A stretch of 64,000 nucleotides of DNA. It comes from Actinoplanes palleronii (GTDB lineage Bacteria; Actinomycetota; Actinomycetes; Mycobacteriales; Micromonosporaceae). The notes beneath the pieces were generated by a model that did not search any database, was not told the DNA's origin, and worked only from the letters and a program-made list of their open reading frames with translations. Position numbers and translations under genes: made by a program. The stretch spans positions 1-64,000 of the forward strand of contig NZ_BOMS01000040.1 of NCBI RefSeq assembly GCF_016862315.1, in the 5' to 3' direction. Shown piece after piece: positions 52,184 to 60,063 of the stretch; position 1 is the stretch's first letter, and each line of letters begins with the position of its first letter.

Positions 52184-53521
52184 ATGGACGGCCTGCTCCT
52201 GACCGCGGTGCTCCCGCTGGTGGCTTTCGCGCTGCTGACGGTGGGCAACGCGTTTTTTGTGGCTGCCGAGTTCGGGCTGGTGACCGTCGATCGCGCGGAG
52301 ATCGACAAGCGCGCCGCCGCGGGTGACCGCCGGGCCGGCACGGTCCGCAGAGCGCTGCACGCACTCTCCTTCCAGCTCTCCGGCGCCCAATTCGGCATCA
52401 CCGTGACCGCGCTGCTCACCGGCCGCCTGGCCGAGCCGGCGCTGTCCCGGATCACCACGCCGCTGGTGGAGCCGCTGGCCGGTTCGGCCACCGAGACCGT
52501 GACGAGCGTGCTGGCGCTGGTGCTGGCGACCCTGGTCTCGATGCTCTTCGGCGAGCTGGTGCCGAAGAACGCGGCGCTGGCCCGGCCGATGGGCATCGCG
52601 CTGGTCACCGCGGGCCCGTTGCGCGGGTTCTCGACGCTCTTCAAGTGGATGATCGCCGCGCTGAACGGGACGGCCAACTGGCTGGTCCGCCGGATCGGCA
52701 TCGAGCCGCAGGAGGAGCTGGCCAGCGCCCGCTCGCCCGAGGAGCTGGGCCTGCTGGCCGCGATCAGCGCCCGGGCCGGCGCGCTGCCGTCGGAGACCGC
52801 GACGCTGATGCGCCGCACCATCCGGTTCGGCGAGAAGCGCGCGGCCAAGGCGATGACCCCGCGGGTCGACGTGGTCGGGCTGAAGACCACGGCCAGCGTC
52901 GCCGACCTGATCACGGTGGCCCGGGAGACCGGGCACACCCGCTTCCCGGTCTACGAGAACACCCTCGACGTGGTGACCGGCGTGGCCGGGGTCAACGACG
53001 CGCTCGGCGTGCCGCCGGAGCGCCGGGCCACCACCAAGGTCTCCGCGCTGGCCCGCGAGGCGGTGCTGGTGCCGGAGAGCCTGAGCCTGGACAAGGTGCT
53101 GGCCGCGCTCCGGGCCGCCGACGCCGACCTGGCGATCGTGGTGGACGAGTACGGCGGCACCGACGGCGTGGTCACCGTCGAGGACCTGATCGAGGAACTG
53201 GTCGGTGAGATCGCCGACGAGTACGACACCGAGCTCGACGAGACCGGCACGGCCGAGCTGACCGCACCGGGCGGCGAGAAGACGTTCCTGGTCGACGGCC
53301 TCCTGCGGGAGGACGAAGTGCTCGAGCAGACCGGTTTCGCGCTGCCCGAGGGGCCGTACGAGACGCTTGCCGGTTTCCTGCTCGCCCGGCTCGGCCACAT
53401 TCCGGTGGTCGGCGAGTCCCTGGAGGAAGACGGGTGGGACTTCACCGTGATGGAGGTCGACCGGCACCGGATCGAACAGGTCCGCGTCGTCGCGCCGCCG
53501 GAGGACCCGTCCGATGACTAA
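52184..53521 (+). CDS. CNNM/HlyC-CorC family membrane protein with CBS pair
   Basis: A 445-residue protein. The N-terminal CNNM/DUF21 membrane domain (about 1-195, with NAFFVAAEFGLVTVDRAEI) is followed by two CBS domains (about 205-335: MTPRVDVVGL and VVDEYGGTDGVVTVEDLIEE). The C-terminal transporter-associated CorC_HlyC domain spans about 350-430. Family members export Mg or Co ions or stabilise the membrane. ATG 52184 is preceded by GAGGTGAAG. It overlaps by 8 bases the second, shorter paralogue. Confidence 0.92.
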   Translation: MDGLLLTAVLPLVAFALLTVGNAFFVAAEFGLVTVDRAEIDKRAAAGDRRAGTVRRALHALSFQLSGAQFGITVTALLTGRLAEPALSRITTPLVEPLAGSATETVTSVLALVLATLVSMLFGELVPKNAALARPMGIALVTAGPLRGFSTLFKWMIAALNGTANWLVRRIGIEPQEELASARSPEELGLLAAISARAGALPSETATLMRRTIRFGEKRAAKAMTPRVDVVGLKTTASVADLITVARETGHTRFPVYENTLDVVTGVAGVNDALGVPPERRATTKVSALAREAVLVPESLSLDKVLAALRAADADLAIVVDEYGGTDGVVTVEDLIEELVGEIADEYDTELDETGTAELTAPGGEKTFLVDGLLREDEVLEQTGFALPEGPYETLAGFLLARLGHIPVVGESLEEDGWDFTVMEVDRHRIEQVRVVAPPEDPSDD

Positions 53522-54557
53522 CCTGATCATCACCGTGGTGTTGCTGCTCGGCAACGGGCTCTTCGTCGGCGGTGAGTTCGCGCTGATCGCCTCCCGGCGG
53601 ACGGCTCTCGAGCCGCTGGCGGCCACGTCCCAGGCGGCCCGCTGGGCGCTCTCCGCGATGAACCAGATCCCGCTCATGATCGCCGGTGCCCAGCTCGGCA
53701 TCACGATCTGCTCGCTGGCGCTCGGCGCGATCGCCGAGCCGGCCCTGGCGCACCTGCTGGAGGACCCGTTCCACGCGATCGGGATGCCGGAGAACGCGGT
53801 GCACCCGGTCGCGTTCGTCCTGGCCCTGACCGTGGTGGTCTTCCTGCACACGGTGGTCGGCGAGATGGTGCCGAAGAACATCACGCTGGCCGGCCCGGAA
53901 CGCTCCGCGCTCATCCTGGGCCCGTTCATGCTGGGCTTCTGCACCGCCACCAAGCCGCTGCTGATCGCGATGCGCTGGGCGTCCCGGATGGTCCTGAAGC
54001 TGTGGAAGATCGAGGCGACCGACTCGGTCAAGACCGTCTTCACCGCCGAGGAGCTGGCCGGCATGGTCACCCAGGCGCGCAGCGAGGGCCTGCTCGGCTC
54101 GGAGCAGTACGCCCGGATCCACGCCGCGCTCGGGCTGAACAGCCGGACCGCGGCCGACACCCTGCTGCCCTGGTCGCGGGTGACCACGGTGGCCGCGGAC
54201 GTGTCACCGGCGACGCTGGAGACGGTGGCCACCCGCAGCGGCCGCTCGCGTTTCCCGGTGGTGCAGCGGGACACCCGGCGGGTGCTGGGCTTCGTCCACG
54301 TCAAGGACGTCCTGGGTTATGCCGGTGCCCAGCGCCGGCTGCCGATGCCGGCCGAGGTGATCCGGCCCCTCGCCGTGGTGTCGCCGGATCGCAGCCTGGC
54401 CGACCTGCTGCTCACCATGCGCCGGGACCGGCTGCACATCGTGCTGGTCAGCGACGGTCGCCGACCGCTCGGAGTGATCACGCTGGATGACGTGCTGCAC
54501 GCCGTGATCGGCGAACCGGCCGGCGCGGCGCACCCGGTGGCGGCCCGTCCGCGCTGA
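53514..54557 (+). CDS. Short CNNM family paralogue with CBS pair
   Basis: A 347-residue protein. The DUF21 membrane domain (1-185, GNGLFVGGEFALIASRRTAL) and two CBS domains (about 200-325, ending GVITLDDVLHAVIG) are present, but the CorC_HlyC C-terminal domain of the preceding paralogue is absent. The tandem long-plus-short layout recurs in actinobacteria, suggesting a heteromeric transporter. The start at ATG 53514 overlaps the previous stop. The C terminus (AAHPVAARPR) is short. Confidence 0.9.
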   Translation: MTNLIITVVLLLGNGLFVGGEFALIASRRTALEPLAATSQAARWALSAMNQIPLMIAGAQLGITICSLALGAIAEPALAHLLEDPFHAIGMPENAVHPVAFVLALTVVVFLHTVVGEMVPKNITLAGPERSALILGPFMLGFCTATKPLLIAMRWASRMVLKLWKIEATDSVKTVFTAEELAGMVTQARSEGLLGSEQYARIHAALGLNSRTAADTLLPWSRVTTVAADVSPATLETVATRSGRSRFPVVQRDTRRVLGFVHVKDVLGYAGAQRRLPMPAEVIRPLAVVSPDRSLADLLLTMRRDRLHIVLVSDGRRPLGVITLDDVLHAVIGEPAGAAHPVAARPR

Positions 54558-54689
54558 AGCGGCATCGATTCGTGAGTGATCACGGCGGGACCTTTCAGGT
54601 TCGGCATTTCGGGCGAACGCGTACGGGTGGTCTTTTCGGTGTCCGGAGTTTCGGCACGAGGGCGAACTGGCAATGCGGACAATAACCCC

Positions 54690-55547
54690 ATGTTTCCCTC
54701 CCGGCGGCGTGCCGTTCCGGTCGGTGCCCTGTCAGCGACCCTGGTTCTGGGCAGCCTGTTCCTTTTGACCCCCCGGCCCGTCAGCACACCCACCGACGTC
54801 CGGCCCGCCTACCACCTCGTCCCACCGCCCTCGGCCGGTGTGCTTCCCACCACCACACGGTTCCCGGCACCTGCCGATCTGAGCCGGGTCCAGACGGCCA
54901 GCGCCCCGGTGACCCTGCGCTACGACTTTGACGGCGGGGTCGGCAAGCCGATCGAGGACGCCGGCGGGGGCCACGAACTGCGGCCGCTCGGGCAGAACGG
55001 CGGGGCGCTCCGGCTCGTGCCGCAGGGCGCCGGGCTGGCCGTGGCGTATCCGGACCGGTGCACCCTGACCCGGGAGCGGGACTGCCCGCGGGCGATCCTC
55101 GAAGGCCAGCGCGACGACAGCCTCAACCCGGGCCGCCGGACGCTGCGCTACGGCGCGTCGGTCCGGATGACCCAGGGCGACCTCGCGGACGGCGCGAACG
55201 TGGTGCAGAAGGGCTACTCGGTCGGCGGCGTCAGTCAGTTCAAGCTGCAGGTTGATCACCGGCAGGGGCATCCGAGCTGCGTGATCGCCGGTCAGCGGGC
55301 GGTCATCTACCGTGCCGAACCGCGGATCGACGTGGCCGACGGCACCTGGCACGACTTGGAGTGCAAACGCACCGAGAGCCGGCTGACGATGCTGGTGGAC
55401 GGGGTGCCGCGGGCGTCCGTGACGGTGCCGCCGGCGCTGTCGGTCGCGAACGCCGAACCGCTGCGGGTCGGCGGCAAGGGCCCGGCGCGCGGCAACGACC
55501 AGTTCGCCGGCGAGATCGACAACGTGTTCCTGGACATCGGTGCATAG
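54690..55547 (+). CDS. Exported LamG/concanavalin-like domain protein
   Basis: A 285-residue protein. A signal anchor (about 9-28, VPVGALSATLVLGSLFLLT) is followed by a Pro-rich stretch and a laminin-G/concanavalin-like beta-sandwich (about 70-285). Typical strands are VTLRYDFDGG, WHDLECKRTESRLTMLVDGV and the C-terminal FAGEIDNVFLDIG. Four Cys residues (two close together in CTLTRERDC, one in SCVIAG, one in LECKRT) may form disulfides. No catalytic residues are recognised, so a carbohydrate-binding surface role is likely. The ATG at 54690 is the best match to the signal peptide. Confidence 0.78.
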   Translation: MFPSRRRAVPVGALSATLVLGSLFLLTPRPVSTPTDVRPAYHLVPPPSAGVLPTTTRFPAPADLSRVQTASAPVTLRYDFDGGVGKPIEDAGGGHELRPLGQNGGALRLVPQGAGLAVAYPDRCTLTRERDCPRAILEGQRDDSLNPGRRTLRYGASVRMTQGDLADGANVVQKGYSVGGVSQFKLQVDHRQGHPSCVIAGQRAVIYRAEPRIDVADGTWHDLECKRTESRLTMLVDGVPRASVTVPPALSVANAEPLRVGGKGPARGNDQFAGEIDNVFLDIGA

Positions 55548-55581
55548 GTAGTCGGGTTACATATGTAGTTGAGTTACGTAT
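55548..55581. promoter_or_regulatory. Two adjacent 17-bp direct repeats overlapping the PadR promoter
   Basis: GTAGTCGGGTTACATAT and GTAGTTGAGTTACGTAT lie head to tail with 13 of 17 identical positions. The junction contains the perfect palindrome TACATATGTA. Inside, TTACAT and TATAGA (55579-55584) have a 16-base spacer and can serve as -35 and -10. This looks like an autoregulatory PadR operator. Confidence 0.7.
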
Positions 55582-55592
55582 AGAGTCCGGGC

Positions 55593-55985
55593 ATGACGAA
55601 TCCCATGCGGGAGCCGACGTACTTCATCCTGGCCGCGCTGCAGGACGAGCCGCTGCACGGCTACGCGATCATCAAGCGGGCCGGCGAGCTGTCGCACGGC
55701 CGGGTCAAGCCGGCCACCGGGACCCTCTACACCGCCCTCGAACGCCTCTCCGGCGAGGGTTTTGTGCGGGTGGTCAAGGAGGAGACGGTGAACGGCCGGG
55801 TCCGCCGCTACTACGCGCTCACCGGCGACGGGCTGGCCGCCCTGCGCTTCGAGGCGGTCCGGCTGGCCGAGGCCGCCAGTGTCGTCACCGCCTGGTCCCT
55901 GCGCGTCGCGGGTGGCCCGTCCTCCGCCCCGCGTGTCGCGGGTGGCCCGGATTTCACCCCGCGTGTCGCGGGCGGTCCGGCGTGA
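55593..55985 (+). CDS. PadR-family transcriptional regulator
   Basis: A 130-residue winged-helix protein. PTYFILAALQDEPLHGYAII is followed by LSHGRVKPATGTLYTALERL, diagnostic of PadR family 1. RRYYALTGDGLAAL forms the wing. The last 30 residues are three tandem R-V-A-G-G-P repeats, encoded by 27-bp DNA repeats, replacing the usual helical dimerisation tail. It sits immediately downstream of a matching pair of direct repeats, and its stop overlaps the GTG of a membrane-protein gene it probably controls. Confidence 0.9.
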   Translation: MTNPMREPTYFILAALQDEPLHGYAIIKRAGELSHGRVKPATGTLYTALERLSGEGFVRVVKEETVNGRVRRYYALTGDGLAALRFEAVRLAEAASVVTAWSLRVAGGPSSAPRVAGGPDFTPRVAGGPA

Positions 55986-56821
55986 CCGCCCCGCTGGAGT
56001 TGACCTACGGCCGGCTGCTGCGCCTTTATCCGGCCGACTTCCGCCGGGAGCGCGGCGCCGAGGTGCTGGACACGCTGCTCGAGATGGCCGACGACAGCGG
56101 CCGCTCCCGGCCGGCGCCCCGCGAGGTGCTCGCGCTGGTGGTCAGCGCGCTGCGGATGCGCGCGGGCCGCCCACCGGGTGCCACGACCCGGCAGAGCTGG
56201 CTGACCGCGATCCGGGTCGGTGCGTTGCTGCTGATCGTCCACGGTGTCGCCGGAGTTCTTGTCGACCGCGCGTTCAACGGGCAGTACTGGATCCTCTGGT
56301 CGCCGTGGCTGGTCACCCAGGCCGGCCCGGTCCTGGGCCTGATCGCGCTGGTGCTCGTCGCGCGCAGGTGGCACCTGGCCGCTGCCGTCGTGTTGCTTCC
56401 GGCCGGCTTCGCCGGCGTCTGGGATTTCTTCGGGGCGGCAGTCCTGCTGGGGTTCCTGGTCGGTCGCCGACCGCTGCCCGCCAAAGGCCTTCTTCGGTAC
56501 GCACCGATCGTCCCGCTCCTGCTCGCCCTCGGCGACCAGCTCCTGGGCTCGGCGTTCCCGGAGGTCTCCGGCATCCTCCGGTTCGGCCTGCTGATGGCCC
56601 TGGTCGTCGCCGGCCTGATCTGGCTGGTGGTGGACGAGCGGGTCGCGCTGGCACTCGGACTGCTGTACCTGAACAGCCTGCTGGTCGAGCTGGGCTACGC
56701 CATGTCCTGGGGCGTGCAGAGCTACAGCGCGCTGGCTCTGGGACTCAGCATCACGGCTCTGCCCCCAGCCCTGCTTCTGGGCCTGGGCACCGAAACCGCC
56801 CGCCGCCAGTCAAGGCTCTGA
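55982..56821 (+). CDS. Polytopic membrane protein coupled to PadR
   Basis: A 279-residue protein. The cytoplasmic N terminus (LELTYGRLLRLYPADFRRER) resembles the segment found in PadR-associated membrane proteins. About seven hydrophobic segments follow from residue 75. GTG 55982 overlaps the PadR stop, indicating co-translation. Function unknown; such pairs often act as stress-responsive membrane sensors or transporter partners, but nothing in the sequence proves it. Confidence 0.8.
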   Translation: MTAPLELTYGRLLRLYPADFRRERGAEVLDTLLEMADDSGRSRPAPREVLALVVSALRMRAGRPPGATTRQSWLTAIRVGALLLIVHGVAGVLVDRAFNGQYWILWSPWLVTQAGPVLGLIALVLVARRWHLAAAVVLLPAGFAGVWDFFGAAVLLGFLVGRRPLPAKGLLRYAPIVPLLLALGDQLLGSAFPEVSGILRFGLLMALVVAGLIWLVVDERVALALGLLYLNSLLVELGYAMSWGVQSYSALALGLSITALPPALLLGLGTETARRQSRL

Positions 56822-56913
56822 CCCTCGTCACGGATAGCCCGGCGGCACGGCCGTGACCGCGCCGCCGGTCTGCTACCCATCAGTCCCGCGAAGGACCTCC
56901 GAGGGAGGCCTAC

Positions 56914-56958
56914 ATGATCGCTCACCGCGGGCCGTTCCCAAGCGACCGCCCACTTTGA
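56914..56958 (+). CDS. Possible 14-residue leader peptide
   Basis: ATG 56914 has a strong GAGGGAGG ribosome-binding site at good spacing and encodes MIAHRGPFPSDRPL before TGA. A second ribosome-binding site (GAGGAGAG, 56957-56964) follows at once and precedes the next short frame. This could be a translated leader or simply a short conserved peptide. No attenuator hairpin is obvious. Confidence 0.35.
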   Translation: MIAHRGPFPSDRPL

Positions 56959-56980
56959 GGAGAGCACCTGTCAGCAGTCG

Positions 56981-57205
56981 GTGCAGACGGCCGAAGCCAA
57001 GGTGCGGACCGGACGACGCGGTGCGGCTGACGAACCAGTTCGCGATCAGATCAGCCTGGACCGAAGCGTGATCTACGCGTCCGTGCAACAGATCGCCGAC
57101 TCGTGGACGAACCCGCCAGGCAGCATCGACGATGTCCTCGATCGTCTGGACCGCTTAGGTCTGGCGATCAGTGTTGCTGAGTTGCGCTCCCGCCCGGGCC
57201 TGTAG
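56981..57205 (+). CDS. Possible small protein of unknown function
   Basis: A 74-residue frame from GTG 56981. The second half (VIYASVQQIADSWT then SIDDVLDRLDRLGLAISVAEL) looks like a small amphipathic helical domain. The strong upstream GAGGAGAG is 17 bases away, so the start is uncertain; an internal GTG (57069) would give a shorter product. No homologous family is recognised. Confidence 0.35.
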   Translation: MQTAEAKVRTGRRGAADEPVRDQISLDRSVIYASVQQIADSWTNPPGSIDDVLDRLDRLGLAISVAELRSRPGL

Positions 57206-57291
57206 CCCGACCCGAGAAATCGGCGAAGCGAAGCTTCGGAGGCGAGCGAACCGGAACGGACCCAGCCGCCGGGACCACCGTAACGCGGGGT

Positions 57292-57310
57292 CTGGGGGCT
57301 CGGCCCCCAG
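57292..57310 (-). terminator. Second hairpin downstream of tRNA-Gly
   Basis: A perfect 8-bp stem CTGGGGGC/GCCCCCAG with a 3-base loop. It matches the CCGGGGGC/GCCCCCGG hairpin behind tRNA-Leu and has the same 14-base distance to the first hairpin. Confidence 0.75.
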
Positions 57311-57324
57311 GGGAAATGCGAGAA

Positions 57325-57358
57325 GGCCCCGGTCCGCGTTATCCGCGGACACAGGGCC
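57325..57358 (-). terminator. First hairpin downstream of tRNA-Gly
   Basis: GTCCGCG/CGCGGAC around a GATAA loop (minus strand), extended by GGCC-rich outer pairs. It lies 10 bases beyond the tRNA end and is followed on the minus strand by TTCTCGCATTT. It is a probable tRNA terminator. Confidence 0.8.
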
Positions 57359-57368
57359 CCTGCCTTGG

Positions 57369-57439
57369 AGCGGGTGACGGGAATCGAACCCGCGCTGTCA
57401 GCTTGGGAAGCTGATGTTCTGCCATTGAACTACACCCGC
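57369..57439 (-). tRNA. tRNA-Gly (anticodon CCC)
   Basis: A 71-nt cloverleaf with acceptor GCGGGTG/CACCCGC and discriminator T. The D arm is GTTC...GAAC. The anticodon stem is TCAGC/GCTGA with loop TTCCCAA (anticodon CCC). The T arm GCGGG-TTCGATT-CCCGT closes the molecule. CCA is not encoded. Confidence 0.96.
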
Positions 57440-57573
57440 AAGCGGCCTCACTGTACCTGATTATCCGGGTCGGTGACGGGGCACCCCGCAATGTGGTCAC
57501 CCCGGGGGTGGCCCGGATCGCCCGGCGGCTTCGGGCGGGTGATCCGGGCCGGCGGGCTTGCGGAGGAAGGTGG

Positions 57574-58080
57574 TCAGCCGGCCATGGCCAGGCGGCGGGA
57601 GGGTGTGCGGGTGGCTCGCCAGGACTGGGCGATGGTGATCGGGAGTGGGGCGGCGGCCAGGGGCAGGGCTCCGGCCGGGCCGTGCTGGCGGAGCGTGGCG
57701 GACTCGATGTGCAGCTCGAAGAGGCGCCAGTCGACGTCGGGGGAGGCGCGCAGGGCACCGGCGATGGCGGTGATGGTCTGCGGGTCGCGGACCGGGAGGG
57801 CCTGGCCGGTCAGGTAGGCCTCGTCGTCACACTCCTCCGGCGGGTACGAGTGCAGCGCGTAGCGCGGGTCGCGTTCCAGGTCGCGGCGTTTCGGGGAGTT
57901 GACCAGGAAGCAATACAGCCCGGCGTCGGTGAAGACCGGGGAGACGGGGTGCACTCGTGGGCCGCCGTCGGGGCGGAGGGTGGCGAGGTAGCCCATGCCG
58001 GGGCCGTACTGCTGCAGGAGCGCACGGATGCCGGCGGCGAGCGACGGCTCGGCGGCGGCGAATTCGGACCAGGAAGCCAT
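57574..58080 (-). CDS. PNPOx-fold (pyridoxamine-phosphate-oxidase-like) flavin protein
   Basis: A 168-residue split-barrel protein. The N-terminal [20 protein letters not shown] strand pair and [20 protein letters not shown] are typical of flavin- or F420-binding PNPOx-like oxidoreductases, such as actinobacterial F420-dependent enzymes. The ATG at 58080 is only 13 bases from a perfect SOS box, so it may be induced by DNA damage. It diverges from dCTP deaminase. The exact cofactor and substrate are unknown. Confidence 0.85.
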   Translation of the reverse strand: MASWSEFAAAEPSLAAGIRALLQQYGPGMGYLATLRPDGGPRVHPVSPVFTDAGLYCFLVNSPKRRDLERDPRYALHSYPPEECDDEAYLTGQALPVRDPQTITAIAGALRASPDVDWRLFELHIESATLRQHGPAGALPLAAAPLPITIAQSWRATRTPSRRLAMAG

Positions 58081-58092
58081 GCGGGCAGTCTA

Positions 58093-58108
58093 TCGAACAT
58101 ACGTTCGA
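58093..58108. promoter_or_regulatory. SOS box (LexA operator)
   Basis: TCGAACATACGTTCGA has perfect TCGAAC and GTTCGA half-sites separated by four bases, identical in form to the actinobacterial LexA/SOS consensus. It lies between the divergent PNPOx gene (13 bases from its start) and the dCTP deaminase gene (77 bases from its start). Confidence 0.85.
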
Positions 58109-58184
58109 GGCGGCCAGTGAACACGCCGATCGGGTGACGTCGGCCCGGTCCGGGAGCCGTTATCAGGCGAAGTATGGTGTTCCG

Positions 58185-58763
58185 ATGCTGCTCTCCGACC
58201 GTGACCTGGTTTCCGCGATCAAAAGCGGGGATCTCTCGCTGGAGCCGTTCGAGCCGTCGCTCATGCAGCCGTCCAGCATCGACGTCCGGTTGGACCGGTT
58301 CTTCCGGGTCTTCAACAACCACCTCTACACCCACATCGACCCGGCGGAGCAGCAGGACGAGCTCACCGCGGAGGTCGAGGTCGAGGACGGGCAGCCGTTC
58401 GTGCTGCACCCGGGTGAGTTCGTGCTGGCGTCCACGCTCGAGGTGATCGGCCTCGGTGACCCGCTCGCGGCGCGGCTGGAGGGCAAGAGCAGCCTGGGCC
58501 GGCTCGGCCTGATGACCCACTCCACGGCCGGCTTCATCGACCCGGGCTTCTCCGGTCACGTCACGCTGGAGCTCTCCAACGTGGCCAATCTGCCGATCAA
58601 GCTCTGGCCGGGGATGAAGATCGGGCAGTTGTGCATCTTCCGGCTGTCCAGCCCGGCCGAGCACCCGTACGGTTCGGCCGTCTACGGCTCGCGCTACCAG
58701 GGTCAGCGTGGCCCGACGGCGAGCCGCTCGGCGCTGAACTTCCGGACCTGGCCGACCCGCTAG
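58185..58763 (+). CDS. dcd: dCTP deaminase
   Basis: A 192-residue trimeric enzyme converting dCTP to dUTP; in M. tuberculosis the homologue is bifunctional and yields dUMP. The core is [19 protein letters not shown], with Ser102 and Arg106 matching active-site Ser111/Arg115 of E. coli, and [10 protein letters not shown] with catalytic Glu129. [13 protein letters not shown] and [12 protein letters not shown] frame the domain. Whether it is mono- or bifunctional cannot be decided here. The ATG at 58185 lies downstream of an SOS box, linking nucleotide supply with DNA damage. Confidence 0.95.
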   Translation: MLLSDRDLVSAIKSGDLSLEPFEPSLMQPSSIDVRLDRFFRVFNNHLYTHIDPAEQQDELTAEVEVEDGQPFVLHPGEFVLASTLEVIGLGDPLAARLEGKSSLGRLGLMTHSTAGFIDPGFSGHVTLELSNVANLPIKLWPGMKIGQLCIFRLSSPAEHPYGSAVYGSRYQGQRGPTASRSALNFRTWPTR

Positions 58764-58969
58764 CGCCGGGTGCCGAGGTTGAGCAGCACCATCGGCACCA
58801 CCACGGCGACCAGCGTCCCGGCGATCAGCAGCCAGGGCTGGAACTCGCCGGTGAGGAACTGGACCAGCGCGGTGATCGCCAGCAACACCCAGCCGGCGAC
58901 ACGCGCGGCCATCATCGCCGTACGAAAGTGGTGTCCTGCCGCGGGAACTGCGGTGGCCTGAAGCTGCAT
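58760..58969 (-). CDS. Small two-span membrane protein
   Basis: A 69-residue protein. Two hydrophobic helices (about 23-40, [18 protein letters not shown], and 46-64, [18 protein letters not shown]) are separated by a short loop. It converges with dcd with a 4-base overlap. ATG 58969 is used; internal ATGs at the MMAARVAG position are alternatives. Function unknown. Confidence 0.6.
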   Translation of the reverse strand: MQLQATAVPAAGHHFRTAMMAARVAGWVLLAITALVQFLTGEFQPWLLIAGTLVAVVVPMVLLNLGTRR

Positions 58970-59067
58970 GTCTGAAAAATAGCTTTTGCCCGGGGCGAAT
59001 CGACACCATCCAGACGGTCAATCCGCGCTGACCCGCAGGTCATCCCCGGGAGATCTACGATGACGCG

Positions 59068-59355
59068 GTGTATCTGATGATTTCCACGTACCAGAAGCCG
59101 CTCGCCGAGGTCGATCAGGCGCGCGACCAGCACCTCACGTTCCTGGCCGGGCTGGAGGAGCGCGGGCTCGCGGTCACCGCGGGCCGGCAGGACCCGCCGA
59201 ACGGCGGCATCATCCTGCTTGACGTGGACACCGAGGCCGAGGCCCAGGAGCTGATCTCCCAGGACCCGTACGTGCTGCAGGGCCTGGCCACCTACGCCGC
59301 CGTCGGCTGGCAGATCACCCGCGGCGCCCTGGCCGGCTACCAGCGCAAGTACTGA
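59068..59355 (+). CDS. YciI-like protein
   Basis: A 95-residue dimeric alpha/beta protein of the YciI family. The conserved His lies in ARDQHLTFLAGLEERG and the DPYVLQGLATYA segment is typical. The family includes small dehalogenase-like and unknown enzymes. The start at GTG 59068 fits the family N terminus (MYLMISTY). It stands alone between a small membrane gene and a phosphoribosyltransferase. Confidence 0.88.
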   Translation: MYLMISTYQKPLAEVDQARDQHLTFLAGLEERGLAVTAGRQDPPNGGIILLDVDTEAEAQELISQDPYVLQGLATYAAVGWQITRGALAGYQRKY

Positions 59356-59367
59356 GCGCGCGGAGCT

Positions 59368-59922
59368 CTACCGTGGACCCACCGGGTCGATCTCGGAGCC
59401 TGTGAGCAGGCTGCGGATGGTCAACTCGGCGGTGACCGCGGGCGGGCACTCGTCGAGGATCACCGCGGTGCCCACGTACCGATCGCCGACCAGCGCGCGC
59501 AGGCCCCGGGCCTGCGCGCCGGTCGAGGCCCAGTCGTCGACGACCAGCACCCGGTCGTCGTCGGCGAGCAGCCGGCTGCGCACCCCGAGGTGCTGGACCT
59601 CGCCGCGATGGTCGGCCGGCACCTCGGCCCAGATCATCGGTTCGGCGATGGCCCGGCGTGCCCCGGCCCGGAACGCCTCCACGAACCCCACCCCGAGGGC
59701 CCGCGCCACCAGCGGACCGAGCAGGAATCCGGTCACCTCGGGTGAGACCACGACGGTGGGCCGGTCGGCCCGGAACTTGTCGGCCAGCGCCGGGCCGAGA
59801 CCGTCCAGAATCACCGGATCTCGCCACCAACCGGACCGGTCACTGACCAGATAATCGGCGGGCGGGCCGGGGTCGGTCCAGCGGAACGCGCCGCGCAGCC
59901 GGTCACGGAGATCGTCGGTCAT
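59368..59922 (-). CDS. Type I phosphoribosyltransferase (APRT/PyrE-like)
   Basis: A 184-residue PRTase-fold protein. The PRPP-binding motif is VLVVDDWASTGAQ (about 125-137), with TVVVSPEVTGFLLGPLVARA forming the beta-alpha hood. It lacks motifs that would fix the base substrate, so adenine-like or regulatory roles are both possible. ATG 59922 is used. Its downstream end converges with the YciI gene. Confidence 0.85.
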   Translation of the reverse strand: MTDDLRDRLRGAFRWTDPGPPADYLVSDRSGWWRDPVILDGLGPALADKFRADRPTVVVSPEVTGFLLGPLVARALGVGFVEAFRAGARRAIAEPMIWAEVPADHRGEVQHLGVRSRLLADDDRVLVVDDWASTGAQARGLRALVGDRYVGTAVILDECPPAVTAELTIRSLLTGSEIDPVGPR

Positions 59923-60063
59923 CGGGACATCGTGTCACCGTCACGCCGCCCCTCGTGGACCGACCGAATGACCCCAGGACTGACAGGTGGTCAGAACCTG
60001 ATCGGACAACGGGTCAACTTGATGCCCGACACCGTGTCTATCGGGCATGCTGTCCGCGGAACC

